11,493 nt of DNA from Pseudomonadales bacterium (GTDB lineage: Bacteria; Pseudomonadota; Gammaproteobacteria; Pseudomonadales; Moraxellaceae). The notes below the pieces were generated by a model. It searched no databases and was not told the DNA's origin. It saw nothing but the letters and a program-made list of their open reading frames with translations. This document shows, in pieces, positions 1 through 8,287 of this stretch. A program made the translations under genes and the position numbers. Location of the stretch: NCBI GenBank assembly GCA_013043915.1, contig JABEVH010000055.1, positions 1 through 11,493 of the forward strand, written 5' to 3'. Positions within the stretch are counted from its first letter, which is position 1, and each line of letters begins with the position of its first letter.

Positions 1-21
1 ACCTTTAAGATAACGCTAAAG

Positions 22-100
22 ACGTCATGATGCAGCAGCCTCTGCTACGCCAAGGCTTTCATGCTCGGGGGCGTCGGCTCGCCTTCATGAGCGTTAGTAC
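22..100 (+). repeat. Left copy of a perfect 79-bp inverted repeat; probable end of a small mobile element
   Basis: Every base of 22-100 is the reverse complement of 11415-11493, checked by eye. The copy contains the small hairpin AGCAG-CCT-CTGCT near 35-47. Beyond the shared part, TAACGCT at 11-17 is inverted as AGCGTTA at 90-96, and ACCTT occurs at both 1-5 and 99-103. This fits a non-autonomous element of about 93 bp (6-98) with short terminal inverted repeats and a 5-bp target duplication. I do not recognise the family. It contains no transposase and covers the last 13 codons and stop of cas2. An alternative is that it is the end of a longer insertion sequence cut by the window. Confidence 0.8.
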
Positions 101-331
101 CTTCTTGGTTGAGCCAATGATTCTAATTTCGTAGCCTGGAGGTGTTTGGATCAAACGAAAAATGACGATGCCTGATTCCGGTGGACAATGCTTATATAAG
201 TAGTCAATTACGGTGATTGCAACCGAATCTTTAATCCCTGACACAAAAACATTTGGCTTGGGCTCCACAAACCAGAGCTTCATTCTTCCACGCACTGCGG
301 GAGGCAAATCATTTGCGACGACGACGAGCAT
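59..331 (-). CDS. cas2: CRISPR-associated endoribonuclease-fold protein Cas2, type I-E, with altered C-terminus
   Basis: Cas2 is the structural partner of Cas1 in the spacer-acquisition complex. The 90-residue protein starts MLVVVANDLPP with RGR at 14-16, matching the Cas2e N-terminus (E. coli MLVVVTENVPPRLRGR). The ferredoxin-like core runs to GYEIRIIGSTKK at 66-77. The start at 331 overlaps the cas1 end by 23 nt and follows a GGGGGTG ribosome site. From V78 to the stop, all codons lie inside the 79-bp inverted repeat, giving the tail VLTLMKASRRPRA in place of the hydrophobic C-terminal strand usual in Cas2e. E. coli Cas2 has 94 residues, so overall length is near normal but the end is not native. 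In E. coli the Cas2 C-terminal tail contributes to Cas1 contact, so integration activity may be reduced. The family call is firm; the functional effect is inference. Confidence 0.9.
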   Translation of the reverse strand: MLVVVANDLPPAVRGRMKLWFVEPKPNVFVSGIKDSVAITVIDYLYKHCPPESGIVIFRLIQTPPGYEIRIIGSTKKVLTLMKASRRPRA

Positions 332-1184
332 CAGACACCCCCAAAATATGTGGGATATCTTCCGACAGTCGCTCTAATAAATTCATTTCAACAACCCGCT
401 GTCGAAATTCGACTGAAACTTTGGCTTTGTCGTAGCGACCAGCCATATCCCGTGTGAGAGAAAACGCTAAATCAATACATAGCGATTCTTTGTAAAGATC
501 CGCTAGATCATACACAAACGGCAATGGACTGCCTGAATGGATAAAGCCAATATGAGGCGAGAAACCCATGGCATGGACGGCCGAACAAATAATGCCGTAA
601 AGTGCGGCGTTGCAAGCAGTCAGGACCTGGTTGGTAACATCACCCAGTTCAAATTTTCCTGGCGTAAATTGCCGTCCTTTCCAGCCTACCTGATACTGTT
701 CAGCTTTCTGCTGATACAGGGCCCGGACGCGATGGCCCTCCATACCCATCATCTCTTTAAGCGTCTTCCCTACCAAAGCAGCGTCGGGAAAGCGTTGCGC
801 ATACATTTTCCGGACTATCTCCAGCGATTCCTCTCCATTTGAAGCAAGCTCTAATTGCTTCTTGAGGTTTCGGGTATCTGCGGTCGGCAAAAAACCTGCG
901 GCATAAAAGAGCAGTGAGTCTTCGCCTACCCAACACACCGAGCAGTTGGCTGCGACAGCAGTTTTGATAGCGTCATGGGTCACGGTAGTGCCTGGCCCAA
1001 GTAAAAGCGTATTCAGCGTAGCGACTGGTATCGGCACCACATTGCCTTCGGCATCAATCCACTTAACGCTGCTGTCATCAATTTCTAGCCGCCCTCGCTC
1101 GAGATAGACAAACGGATATTTGTCTTTTACCTGAGGCAAGGACTCTCTAGTAATTTTGACAAAAAGTCGCTGCCCTGATGCCAT
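309..1184 (-). CDS. cas1: CRISPR-associated integrase Cas1, type I-E
   Basis: Cas1 is the metal-dependent integrase that joins prespacers to the leader end of a CRISPR array, working as a Cas1-Cas2 complex. The 291-residue protein (E. coli 305) has the N-terminal beta domain at about 1-100, including LERGRLEIDD at 28-37, and an alpha-helical catalytic domain after it. The metal ligands are visible as E149 (MEGHRVR), H216 (GFIHSG) and D229 (FVYDLADLYK), with D226 also conserved; the H-to-D spacing of 13 equals E. coli H208-D221. The ATG at 1184 follows AAGGAGG with a 9-nt gap, inside the end of cas5 four bases upstream. It ends in a basic tail, ARRRRK, and overlaps cas2. No frameshift or lost catalytic residue is seen, so this subunit looks functional. 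Confidence 0.96.
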   Translation of the reverse strand: MASGQRLFVKITRESLPQVKDKYPFVYLERGRLEIDDSSVKWIDAEGNVVPIPVATLNTLLLGPGTTVTHDAIKTAVAANCSVCWVGEDSLLFYAAGFLPTADTRNLKKQLELASNGEESLEIVRKMYAQRFPDAALVGKTLKEMMGMEGHRVRALYQQKAEQYQVGWKGRQFTPGKFELGDVTNQVLTACNAALYGIICSAVHAMGFSPHIGFIHSGSPLPFVYDLADLYKESLCIDLAFSLTRDMAGRYDKAKVSVEFRQRVVEMNLLERLSEDIPHILGVSDARRRRK

Positions 1185-1188
1185 GCGT

Positions 1189-1911
1189 TTATGCCTCCTT
1201 TTGCACTGTTACACGGCGATCTCGGTATTTTTTGTGTTGCCCAAACTGCACGGGAATATCGTTCAGGGTAAGCACCTCACCTTCGTGCTCCCCCTGTATC
1301 ACTCGAAAAGAGATGACACGACACTTTTTAGTTGCCAATGCATGGGCAGCTTGCTGTGCTTCAGCCACAGATCCGAATTGCCCCTGATAAACAAATTCAG
1401 TAGGAACACAGTTTTTGCGCCCCAGAAACAAATCCCAGATGGGACTGATCAGCGCTACGGCCGCAGCAGCCACATAGGCCTCAGGAGCCTGCAGCACAAC
1501 GGCAAAGGCCATATCCTGCAAGTAATAGCGGTAGGTCATTTTAGTGCCGCCACCTACCGCTTTCTTACCTTCGCTAGTTTTCGGGATCAACAGATTTTGC
1601 CAAGGGTCCAAATCATCGTAACCACTCCCGACCATCTGAAAATCGCGCAGCAACGGCTGACGCAGCATGGCCTCACCGTGCTGATTACAGGGCACATAGG
1701 CAATGACCTGCATATCCAGTTCTGCCCATGCCTGAAGCCATTCAATCTCAGCCCCGCCAGCGCCACGAGCGCAGCACAGTAGACCCAACACACCCGACTT
1801 CGTGGGAAAATCAAGGCTGTCTCGCCTCCCAAATAGGGAGTCATGCCCCCACGATTGCATAGGGGCCTCAAGCCATAACAGAAGATAGTTGTTGCTCATA
1901 AGTCGGCTCAC
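1189..1911 (-). CDS. cas5e: Cascade subunit Cas5 (Cas5e/CasD)
   Basis: Cas5e caps the 5' handle of the crRNA in Cascade and contacts Cse1 and the first Cas7. The protein has the family N-terminus LEAPMQSWG at 14-22 and FPTKSGVLGLL at 35-45, matching E. coli CasD (GPMQAWG, FPTRSGLLGLL). Length is 240 residues from the GTG at 1911, which overlaps the cas7 stop as GTGA. No ribosome site precedes that GTG. The ATG at 1899 (MSNNYLLLW) has a weak AGTGAG ahead of it and aligns better with the family start, so the true protein may be 236 residues. The stop lies 4 bp before cas1. The glycine-rich, alanine-rich stretch near residues 48-54 is slightly longer than I expect from E. coli but in frame. Confidence 0.94.
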   Translation of the reverse strand: MSRLMSNNYLLLWLEAPMQSWGHDSLFGRRDSLDFPTKSGVLGLLCCARGAGGAEIEWLQAWAELDMQVIAYVPCNQHGEAMLRQPLLRDFQMVGSGYDDLDPWQNLLIPKTSEGKKAVGGGTKMTYRYYLQDMAFAVVLQAPEAYVAAAAVALISPIWDLFLGRKNCVPTEFVYQGQFGSVAEAQQAAHALATKKCRVISFRVIQGEHEGEVLTLNDIPVQFGQHKKYRDRRVTVQKEA

Positions 1912-2936
1912 TGCACGTGACTTTGCAAAGCGGTAATCAACTCGTCGATACTGAAACTATCATCTTCACCCCAATCATAGCTGCCCAGCTTCCCAAACAA
2001 GGAGCCCGACAATTTTGCTTTTTTGTCGAGGTAAAATTTAAGGGCTTCAATGCTGGGCTGGATAAAACCACCATCCTTAGCCTTAACGGCCGTTTCAAAT
2101 GGAACCTGCAAGCGCTGTCCCTTGCGCACTATGACACGTGCAAACTCCCAGGGGCTAGCGCCTGACTGGGTTGTCTGGCGGGCACTGGGTACGGCCACAT
2201 ACAAAGATTGTACAAAAGCAGCGATAGCCTTTTTAATGTCTTCAGCCGCCAGAACCTGGGCCAGCTGCCCTAAATCCAGGCTAATATAGCGATAGTAGGT
2301 CGCGGAGTTAAATTCGAGACTGCCCATATGGGCCGCTCCCGGCTCAATCTGCAAATCATCTAGAGCTGTAAAAAACTCAATCTCATTGCTGACCTTGTGC
2401 GTAGATATGGCATGTGCGAATGAAGCAGCTGCCTCCACATTCATGTCAGCCGCCTTGGCAACCATACGACCGAATAAGGCAATATCAAGAGCATCAACAG
2501 CAGGATTGATGGTTTTTTTAGCAACCTTGGCTAGATCCTTATCTTTAATTTTGGTCTCATCAAACTCTTGGTCATGCGCATAGTCCGCAAATGCCTTAGC
2601 TTCGCTATCACTAATAAAGAGTAAGGTATCGTCAATCAACTGCTCAGCGATTTTCTTGCCACAGGCACGGGCAGCAACATCACTCGCACCGGCATTCAGA
2701 CATGCTTGAACAAATAAACCTTCTGCTTGCTTCGTGCGTGTGGCGAGCTTTATACCAAACCCCGGCAACGACAGGCGTACCTGACGCTTCCAGCACTGAG
2801 AACTGACGCGCGCACGGGTGACGCCTCCTACAACTGCAGTCTTGGGAGCACCCACGTCGTCACGGTTTAAGCAGGTCACCGGGAATGATTGAAGAATATG
2901 GAATTCGATACGGGTATTGGTATAGGCATTGTTCAC
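1908..2936 (-). CDS. cas7e: Cascade backbone subunit Cas7 (Cas7e/CasC)
   Basis: Cas7e forms the six-subunit helical backbone of Cascade that holds the crRNA spacer. The 342-residue protein (E. coli CasC 363) has the typical opening HILQSFPVTCLNRDD at 13-27, followed by GGVTRARVSSQCWKRQVR at 37-54, the Cas7e N-terminal signature that leads into the RNA-binding palm. The GTG start at 2936 follows AAGGAT with about 8 nt spacing; it gives the N-terminus VNNAYTNTR. The gene lies 18 bp after cas6e and its stop overlaps the first possible cas5 start. In E. coli cas7 directly follows cse2; here cas6e lies between them. As the most abundant subunit it would need strong translation, but the ribosome site is only moderate. 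Confidence 0.96.
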   Translation of the reverse strand: MNNAYTNTRIEFHILQSFPVTCLNRDDVGAPKTAVVGGVTRARVSSQCWKRQVRLSLPGFGIKLATRTKQAEGLFVQACLNAGASDVAARACGKKIAEQLIDDTLLFISDSEAKAFADYAHDQEFDETKIKDKDLAKVAKKTINPAVDALDIALFGRMVAKAADMNVEAAASFAHAISTHKVSNEIEFFTALDDLQIEPGAAHMGSLEFNSATYYRYISLDLGQLAQVLAAEDIKKAIAAFVQSLYVAVPSARQTTQSGASPWEFARVIVRKGQRLQVPFETAVKAKDGGFIQPSIEALKFYLDKKAKLSGSLFGKLGSYDWGEDDSFSIDELITALQSHVQ

Positions 2937-2954
2937 GTTGAATATCCTTTTTAT

Positions 2955-3599
2955 TCAGGCTAAAGAGTTGTCAAGAAGAGGAACCATTTGCAGCAGGCCA
3001 CAGCCAAAGGCTCGTCCCGAGCCAATTCCCCGGCAAAAGCTGTTACGGAATTTTTCACGATTGGTGACACACAGCTGGCCCTGCACCTGCGCTTGCGCTA
3101 TGGTGATGGAACACTGCTGTTTAGCCTTGAACTTCTGGACATCTACACGATCAACCTGCAGGTGCTCAGACGAAGCCCGGAAACCCCAGCTCTGCTCAGA
3201 TTTTTTCAGGAACCAATCGCCAATAGCCTCTCTCCCCTTTACGGGGACACGCTTGTGACTAGCTGCGTCGCGATAACTTGGATTAACGATCACCTTGAAA
3301 CGATACCTTTCGTATTCAAGAAAGCTGTCGTTAATCTGCTTACTAAGAACCTCACCATACTGACCTTCTAAGCAAGTCGCCGGCATGCGATTTGCGAGCA
3401 GAAGAATTTTTCTCCCGAAAAAATCGCCGCCTTGGTCTGCAAACAGGATGCCACTCGTTTCACCATCAGCCTTGGCTATTTCAGTACGCACATCTTCATA
3501 AAGACTGTAAACGACACGATGCAGGGAATAAAGGTCGGTGACACGAAGCGCATGTAACGCTTTTCGATCGAGCCGTAAAACGCTGGCGATCATTGTCAT
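2955..3599 (-). CDS. cas6e: crRNA-processing endoribonuclease Cas6e (CasE)
   Basis: Cas6e cuts pre-crRNA at the base of the repeat hairpin and stays bound to the 3' handle in Cascade. The 214-residue protein (E. coli 199) has the catalytic histidine H27 in DLYSLHRVVY, matching H20 of E. coli in DLYQLHQGLW. It also has RFKVIVNPSYRD at 100-111, KRVPVKGREAIGDWF at 116-130 (a Cas6e signature), and the C-terminal glycine-rich RNA-binding loop GIGSGRAFGCG at 191-201. The ATG at 3599 overlaps the cse2 stop as ATGA, and GAGGGTGA precedes it as a ribosome site; a second ATG two codons later is possible. The position between cse2 and cas7 is unusual compared with the E. coli order. An intact nuclease implies that repeats to process existed, although none are in the window. 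Confidence 0.96.
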   Translation of the reverse strand: MTMIASVLRLDRKALHALRVTDLYSLHRVVYSLYEDVRTEIAKADGETSGILFADQGGDFFGRKILLLANRMPATCLEGQYGEVLSKQINDSFLEYERYRFKVIVNPSYRDAASHKRVPVKGREAIGDWFLKKSEQSWGFRASSEHLQVDRVDVQKFKAKQQCSITIAQAQVQGQLCVTNREKFRNSFCRGIGSGRAFGCGLLQMVPLLDNSLA

Positions 3600-4153
3600 G
3601 CTTCACCCTCGGTGTCATTAGAGTTGATCAGCTGACCATAGAACTCTTGGGCCCATTGGGCTTTGACCTGCTGTGCGTTAAAGAAAAAACGCCGTACCTG
3701 CCTTAGCAAGCGCACGTAGTCCAAGGGCTGTGCTACCTTACTTTGGATCAGCGCAAGCAATGGACGTAGGATACGACATAGCTCTGGTAGATCATCGCAA
3801 GCCAGCAAACGACGTAATCTTGCCTTTGCCTGCGTACTATCATGACCATCCTCATAGCAAGCCGCAATAGCCCGGCCTAGTGCTAAGGAACCATTGCCCT
3901 CTGTTTTAGCCTTAGCAATGGCGGCAGCTAGCGTAACAAATGGAAGGCGTTGGCTCTCATTCTCAAGATCTATGCCATAGCCAGCCAACAGATCCCAGCT
4001 CTGATACTCTGTCGCAGGGTTATCGGCCCGACGCAAGCGAGCAGCCAATCCCTTATCCTGCTGGCAACGCTCAAGGACTCCATTGACAAAACGACTTTCC
4101 CGACTGACCAGACTGGTGTTGAGAGATATCTCTTGGGCATGTATTAGCTCCAT
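3596..4153 (-). CDS. cse2: Cascade small subunit Cse2 (CasB, Cas11e)
   Basis: Cse2 forms the two-copy belly of Cascade that stabilises the R-loop and the displaced strand. The 185-residue, mainly helical protein (E. coli CasB 160) carries family features: AARLRRADNP near 38-47, a second RLRRLLACDD near 113-122, LRPLLALIQSK, and LDYVRLLRQVRRFFFNAQQVKAQWAQEFYG in its last third. It is rich in arginine, as expected for a nucleic-acid-binding surface. The ATG at 4153 lies 4 bp after the cse1 stop, and AGGAG about 9 nt upstream sits in the end of cse1. The gene overlaps cas6e by 4 nt. No defects are seen. Confidence 0.93.
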   Translation of the reverse strand: MELIHAQEISLNTSLVSRESRFVNGVLERCQQDKGLAARLRRADNPATEYQSWDLLAGYGIDLENESQRLPFVTLAAAIAKAKTEGNGSLALGRAIAACYEDGHDSTQAKARLRRLLACDDLPELCRILRPLLALIQSKVAQPLDYVRLLRQVRRFFFNAQQVKAQWAQEFYGQLINSNDTEGEA

Positions 4154-4157
4154 TACT

Positions 4158-5654
4158 TTATGGCTCCTGCATCAGATATTGATTATTATTGGGCCTGCAC
4201 TTTGCCCAAGCGACGAGTTGACGAGCTGTCTCATTGGGGCAGTATCGGTCATAGGCCTGATGTATATACGCTGCAAACTTCCTGCGTAGATGCTGCCGTT
4301 GTAAGCTCTGCTCTTCACCGTTATCGCAATTATTGACCAACTCTTGAAAAGAGCGTTCGCAAAGTTGCCAGAAGAGGTGGGTTGCCTGGGCAGCAAAATC
4401 AGCCCCTTCTAGTTTTTGATCCTTAAAGAAAGCTGCCACATGTCCATAAAGATTTCTGGCCAGCTTGTCCAATGCAGTCATTTCACTCCTGAGTTGGGCA
4501 AACCAAATCTGGCCTAGCTGATGACTGTCCAGCCATATCTGTGATTCGACAAAATCATCACTACCAGACGCATACTGTTCACCTGCATTGCTACTAACCC
4601 TAAGTCCCCCTGACCAAATGGCAAAAGCCTCTGTCACATCTCGGGCACGATTGAGGCAGGTATTGATTTGCAGGCTTTGAAAGCCCTGACTACCTTGTTG
4701 CTCAAAGAAGCCCAATAAAGAAGTCAACTCGCGCCAAGGGCGCTTTTCAGGATCTACCCACAAGGCCTTGGGCTCTTTGCCGGCGTAATTCACCGCTACC
4801 GAAGGATCTGCCATACCCTCCTTGTACCCTGCATGGGCCAAACCCTCTGAGTAATGTAGTCCCTTGTCGGTCAGCAAACAAAAGCGACATATAGGAAGGA
4901 GCCGCCCTTGCAGGGAATTTTTAAGCGTGCGCGCGACCGGGCAGTCCTCACCTGCCGGCATGACTTCCCAGGGTGGAATCCCCATCCCCTCCGGGAAAAT
5001 CGCAGCGCTCGCAATTTGTCTTGTGGTGAACAAGTTCAACCAAAGCGACTCTAGCAGGCTCCCGCCAAGTAGAAAGCTATGCAAGAGGCCCATATGGGCA
5101 ACTGCCGGACCAGGTTTACTCGACGATGGTTTACCTTTATCATTGCGCTTTCCCACATAGCCGGGGCTAAGTACGATGCTGTTGTCTGTCTTTTTGCCAG
5201 CCAGAGCGAAGGCCATCAGCACGACGATCAAAACAGCCTTCTCGCTATCGTCCAGGGACCGCTGCACCTGAGTTTGGTTAAGCACTGTGGTATTACCTGT
5301 AGATACTTCTGGTAATACGGCGCCAAAGCTCTGTATAGAGGCGGCTGCGATAGCCGGCATCTGTAGAAAGGGATGTTCTCCATATAGGAAGAATCGTTCA
5401 CGCCACTGCTCCAGATAGGTTAAACAGTGCTGAGCCAATCCCCCGACACCCAACTCCCGCCAGTCGACATCATCCCTCGGAGTCACTGCCGCTTGGGCAA
5501 TGGCCAACAATAATTTCATCAAGGCAATCTTTTGAACCGGATGGCCACCCAGTCCACGATATTGTGGATTGGAGAATATCTGACGAAGACTGACTCGACC
5601 GATATCCACAATGGGAATCCAAGGCTCATCCACCAGATTAAAACAGTTTTGCAT
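4158..5654 (-). CDS. cse1: Cascade large subunit Cse1 (CasA, Cas8e)
   Basis: Cse1 recognises the PAM, starts R-loop formation and recruits Cas3. The 498-residue length is almost that of E. coli CasA (502). The opening FNLVDEPWIPI at 5-15 is the family signature. A conserved central block (YVGKRNDKG, then AHMGLLHSFLLGGSLLESLWLNL) matches the region of the nucleic-acid-contacting loops, and a helical C-terminal four-helix domain follows, ending in HQAYDRYCPNETARQLVAWA. The ATG at 5654 lies 10 bp after the cas3 stop, with AAGGATG as ribosome site inside the end of cas3. I do not assign individual PAM-contact residues because I cannot align it with certainty. No interruption is seen. Confidence 0.95.
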   Translation of the reverse strand: MQNCFNLVDEPWIPIVDIGRVSLRQIFSNPQYRGLGGHPVQKIALMKLLLAIAQAAVTPRDDVDWRELGVGGLAQHCLTYLEQWRERFFLYGEHPFLQMPAIAAASIQSFGAVLPEVSTGNTTVLNQTQVQRSLDDSEKAVLIVVLMAFALAGKKTDNSIVLSPGYVGKRNDKGKPSSSKPGPAVAHMGLLHSFLLGGSLLESLWLNLFTTRQIASAAIFPEGMGIPPWEVMPAGEDCPVARTLKNSLQGRLLPICRFCLLTDKGLHYSEGLAHAGYKEGMADPSVAVNYAGKEPKALWVDPEKRPWRELTSLLGFFEQQGSQGFQSLQINTCLNRARDVTEAFAIWSGGLRVSSNAGEQYASGSDDFVESQIWLDSHQLGQIWFAQLRSEMTALDKLARNLYGHVAAFFKDQKLEGADFAAQATHLFWQLCERSFQELVNNCDNGEEQSLQRQHLRRKFAAYIHQAYDRYCPNETARQLVAWAKCRPNNNQYLMQEP

Positions 5655-5664
5655 ATACCCATCC

Positions 5665-8232
5665 TTAGTTTTTGATCACCCTGTAACCTAGATCGTTCCG
5701 ATAGTTCAACGTGTATTTATCATGTATTCGTGAACCTTGTATTCCATGTAGTACACCCATCTCATCCACTAGCGCCACTCTCAGAATAGCTTCGTCCTGC
5801 TCAGGACTGCCCAGATAGAAACAATGATGCAGCCCGATCTTTTTTAATATATTGATGGCCACTTGCAGGGGGGCATCCTGGGGACGCACTGAAATCACCT
5901 GGCGCATCAAGCAGGCACTGAGTTTGCGCCAATCACCCTTGCTAAGCCGATGGCGATCCCAAGGTAAAGCGACTTTATCGCCATTGAGCAGAGTCAGCCA
6001 GCTCGATTCCTGATCCGGGACAAGCGATATCTGCCTGAGCAGCAGGACCTCATAGCTATCGGCCTCGCTGTACCGAGTTTGTGCCTTGCTTTCGGGCAGG
6101 GTATTCCCTGATTCGGCCAGGGTCACCCGAGCCAGCTGCCGCATGGCATGGCGGCCAGTTCGCCAGCGTGTTCCATGGTCTAACTCATGGAGGTAGGTCG
6201 CCAGTAGGCCCTCTTCGCTACGGGAAATATAGGTCTGCTCAATCAGTTGCCGAATATCATTCGGCAACTGCAACGCCGTGAGGCCCTGCCAGACCTCCAA
6301 GCTGCGACACAATACGTACGGGCTATAAACAAAAGCGGTACTTCCAAAAGCCTGCTGAGGTGCCGCTACGGCGCACTCAAGACTTGGCGCCAACAGCCAA
6401 GCCTCGCAACGAGTCAAGACCGGCCTGGGCGTACATGGGTGTCGCCACAATCGCCCCAACCGCTGCAAAATCATGTCCGTAGGCGCAAACCGAGAAATCA
6501 AAAAATCCGCATCAATGTCTAAGGACTGTTCCAGAACCTGAGTCCCCACCAGAATGCGGCCGCGCAAGTGACGCTGTTCCCGTCCAGGCTTACCAAAAAG
6601 ACCCACCCACTGGTCTTCAATGCCTTGCCGGTCGTCAGCTGTGAACCGCGAATGCAGAAGGCCACAATCCAAGCCAAGCTCAACAGCCCTGGCTGCAATA
6701 TCCAGATAGCGCTCTTGGGCATCCGCAATCGAGTTCTCAATCCACAGCACTTGCTGACCACCCGAGGCACGTACAATGGCCTCGTCAATGGCTGGCCTAT
6801 CCTGTTCCCACAACCTTATATGAACGTGATGGCTAAACTCGACCGGAATGGCTCTTTCTGACTTTGACTCACTATTCGGCAGCGCCGTTATTAACGGGTA
6901 GGCGTCGCAATCCAAGTCGCAATTCAGTAACTGCTGGCGACGATCACGACTCAGAGTCGCACTGAGTATAATCACCGTACAATGCAAAGCACGTAACAAT
7001 TCCACCAAGGCATCCAGCAAAGTTCCCGTGTAGGCATCGTAGGTATGCACCTCATCCAGAATAACCACCTTGCCCGCCAAGCCAAACGCTCGTACAAAGC
7101 CATGTTTAACATTCATCGCAGCCATCAGCGCCTGATCCACTGTTCCGACGGCAAATGGCGCCAGCAATCCCCGCTTCGCATGATGGAACCAAGCGCCACC
7201 TGGACTACCTTCCTCACCCATCTCAGATTCCTGCAACATCCAGGCACTGCCATGCAATAGCAATGAGCGATGCTGGCAACCATTCGCCACCACCTGACTT
7301 AAAAAGGCATTGAACCGCTCGTAGATCTTGTTAGACGTTAGTTGAGTGGGCAAAGCAAAATAGATACCGCTGGCATGCCCCCCCTTAAGCATGCGGTAGG
7401 CCGCGTATAACGCAGCTTCTGTCTTACCCATACCCATGGGAGCCTCCAGTACATAGACACCTGGAGCAATAACAGCATCGATCAGTTGTTGTTGCGCAGG
7501 TCTAGGATCAAACTCAAAAACTTCCTGAAAAGACAGGCTTGGCTGGTATGTAGGCAATATAAACCCCGCCTCATCCAGACTGCGAACGATATTGTCCAGC
7601 CAAGGCACGGCGGGGTTCTCAAAAAACTGTCCCGAGCCAATCCAGTCCGAAACCGATGTCAGCCCTGCTACCAGCCTCGCTTGTGGTATTGACTCTATCT
7701 GCGGCCAGTCCACTCCAAGTCGAGCCTTCAACTCCTGCACTAAGGCCTCACGCTCTTGCTGCCACATCAGTCCGCCAAAAACATCATCGTGTGCACGCCT
7801 ACCAGCTACCTGAGGCGAGAAACCATGATGTTGGCCCAGGATTTCTGGAACATACCTGGGGGCACCGAGAGCTTTAGCCGTGACCTCGCTAACACCCGCA
7901 TGCCCCCCCCACTCTCTTTCCAACTGCGGGTTAATCCTTCCTGAACCCTGGCCACAGGCCTGCAGAATCTTCTCTAAAAAAAAGGGGCTGACCTTACCAA
8001 TATCGTGAGAGGCAGCTGCCAAGACTGCACCATCCGGGAAAAGTTTGGCACGCAGCTCAAACGGATAGCGTGCAATGATTTCCTTAGCTACTTCCCCCAC
8101 GATCTGACAATGGTTGAGAACGCTACGACCCTGCCTCAGACCTGAGTTAGTCAAAAACGTCTTGGCTGGGCACTCGGCAAAGCTAACCACTGGAAACTCA
8201 CCATCTGACACCTGTTTTGATCTTCTTATCAC
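5665..8232 (-). CDS. cas3: CRISPR-associated helicase-nuclease Cas3, type I-E
   Basis: Cas3 nicks and degrades DNA bound by Cascade using an N-terminal HD nuclease and a superfamily 2 helicase. The 855-residue protein (E. coli 888) shows the HD ligand set H41, H76-D77 (SHDIGK), H111, H135/H136 and D196 (SDWIG). The helicase has Walker A APMGMGKT at 264-271 (K270), DEVH at 393-396, SAT at 424-426, GTQVLEQSLDID at 563-574 and motif VI QRLGRLWRH at 590-598. A C-terminal domain follows. All catalytic residues I can check are intact and HD and helicase are fused in the usual order. The GTG at 8232 has GGAG about 7 nt upstream and is the first gene of the operon, so it may be transcribed from the gap to its right. 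Confidence 0.97.
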   Translation of the reverse strand: MIRRSKQVSDGEFPVVSFAECPAKTFLTNSGLRQGRSVLNHCQIVGEVAKEIIARYPFELRAKLFPDGAVLAAASHDIGKVSPFFLEKILQACGQGSGRINPQLEREWGGHAGVSEVTAKALGAPRYVPEILGQHHGFSPQVAGRRAHDDVFGGLMWQQEREALVQELKARLGVDWPQIESIPQARLVAGLTSVSDWIGSGQFFENPAVPWLDNIVRSLDEAGFILPTYQPSLSFQEVFEFDPRPAQQQLIDAVIAPGVYVLEAPMGMGKTEAALYAAYRMLKGGHASGIYFALPTQLTSNKIYERFNAFLSQVVANGCQHRSLLLHGSAWMLQESEMGEEGSPGGAWFHHAKRGLLAPFAVGTVDQALMAAMNVKHGFVRAFGLAGKVVILDEVHTYDAYTGTLLDALVELLRALHCTVIILSATLSRDRRQQLLNCDLDCDAYPLITALPNSESKSERAIPVEFSHHVHIRLWEQDRPAIDEAIVRASGGQQVLWIENSIADAQERYLDIAARAVELGLDCGLLHSRFTADDRQGIEDQWVGLFGKPGREQRHLRGRILVGTQVLEQSLDIDADFLISRFAPTDMILQRLGRLWRHPCTPRPVLTRCEAWLLAPSLECAVAAPQQAFGSTAFVYSPYVLCRSLEVWQGLTALQLPNDIRQLIEQTYISRSEEGLLATYLHELDHGTRWRTGRHAMRQLARVTLAESGNTLPESKAQTRYSEADSYEVLLLRQISLVPDQESSWLTLLNGDKVALPWDRHRLSKGDWRKLSACLMRQVISVRPQDAPLQVAINILKKIGLHHCFYLGSPEQDEAILRVALVDEMGVLHGIQGSRIHDKYTLNYRNDLGYRVIKN

Positions 8233-8287
8233 CCGGCGTCTCCAGCAAAGTTGCTAAGCATAAACATCAAGTCCAATGGAAGATTAA

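Noticed and set aside
1156..1782. 208-codon open frame on the plus strand across cas5
   Set aside because: It is antisense to cas5e, which has clear family motifs; the translation has no domain pattern. The other long plus-strand frames inside cas genes are shadows for the same reason.
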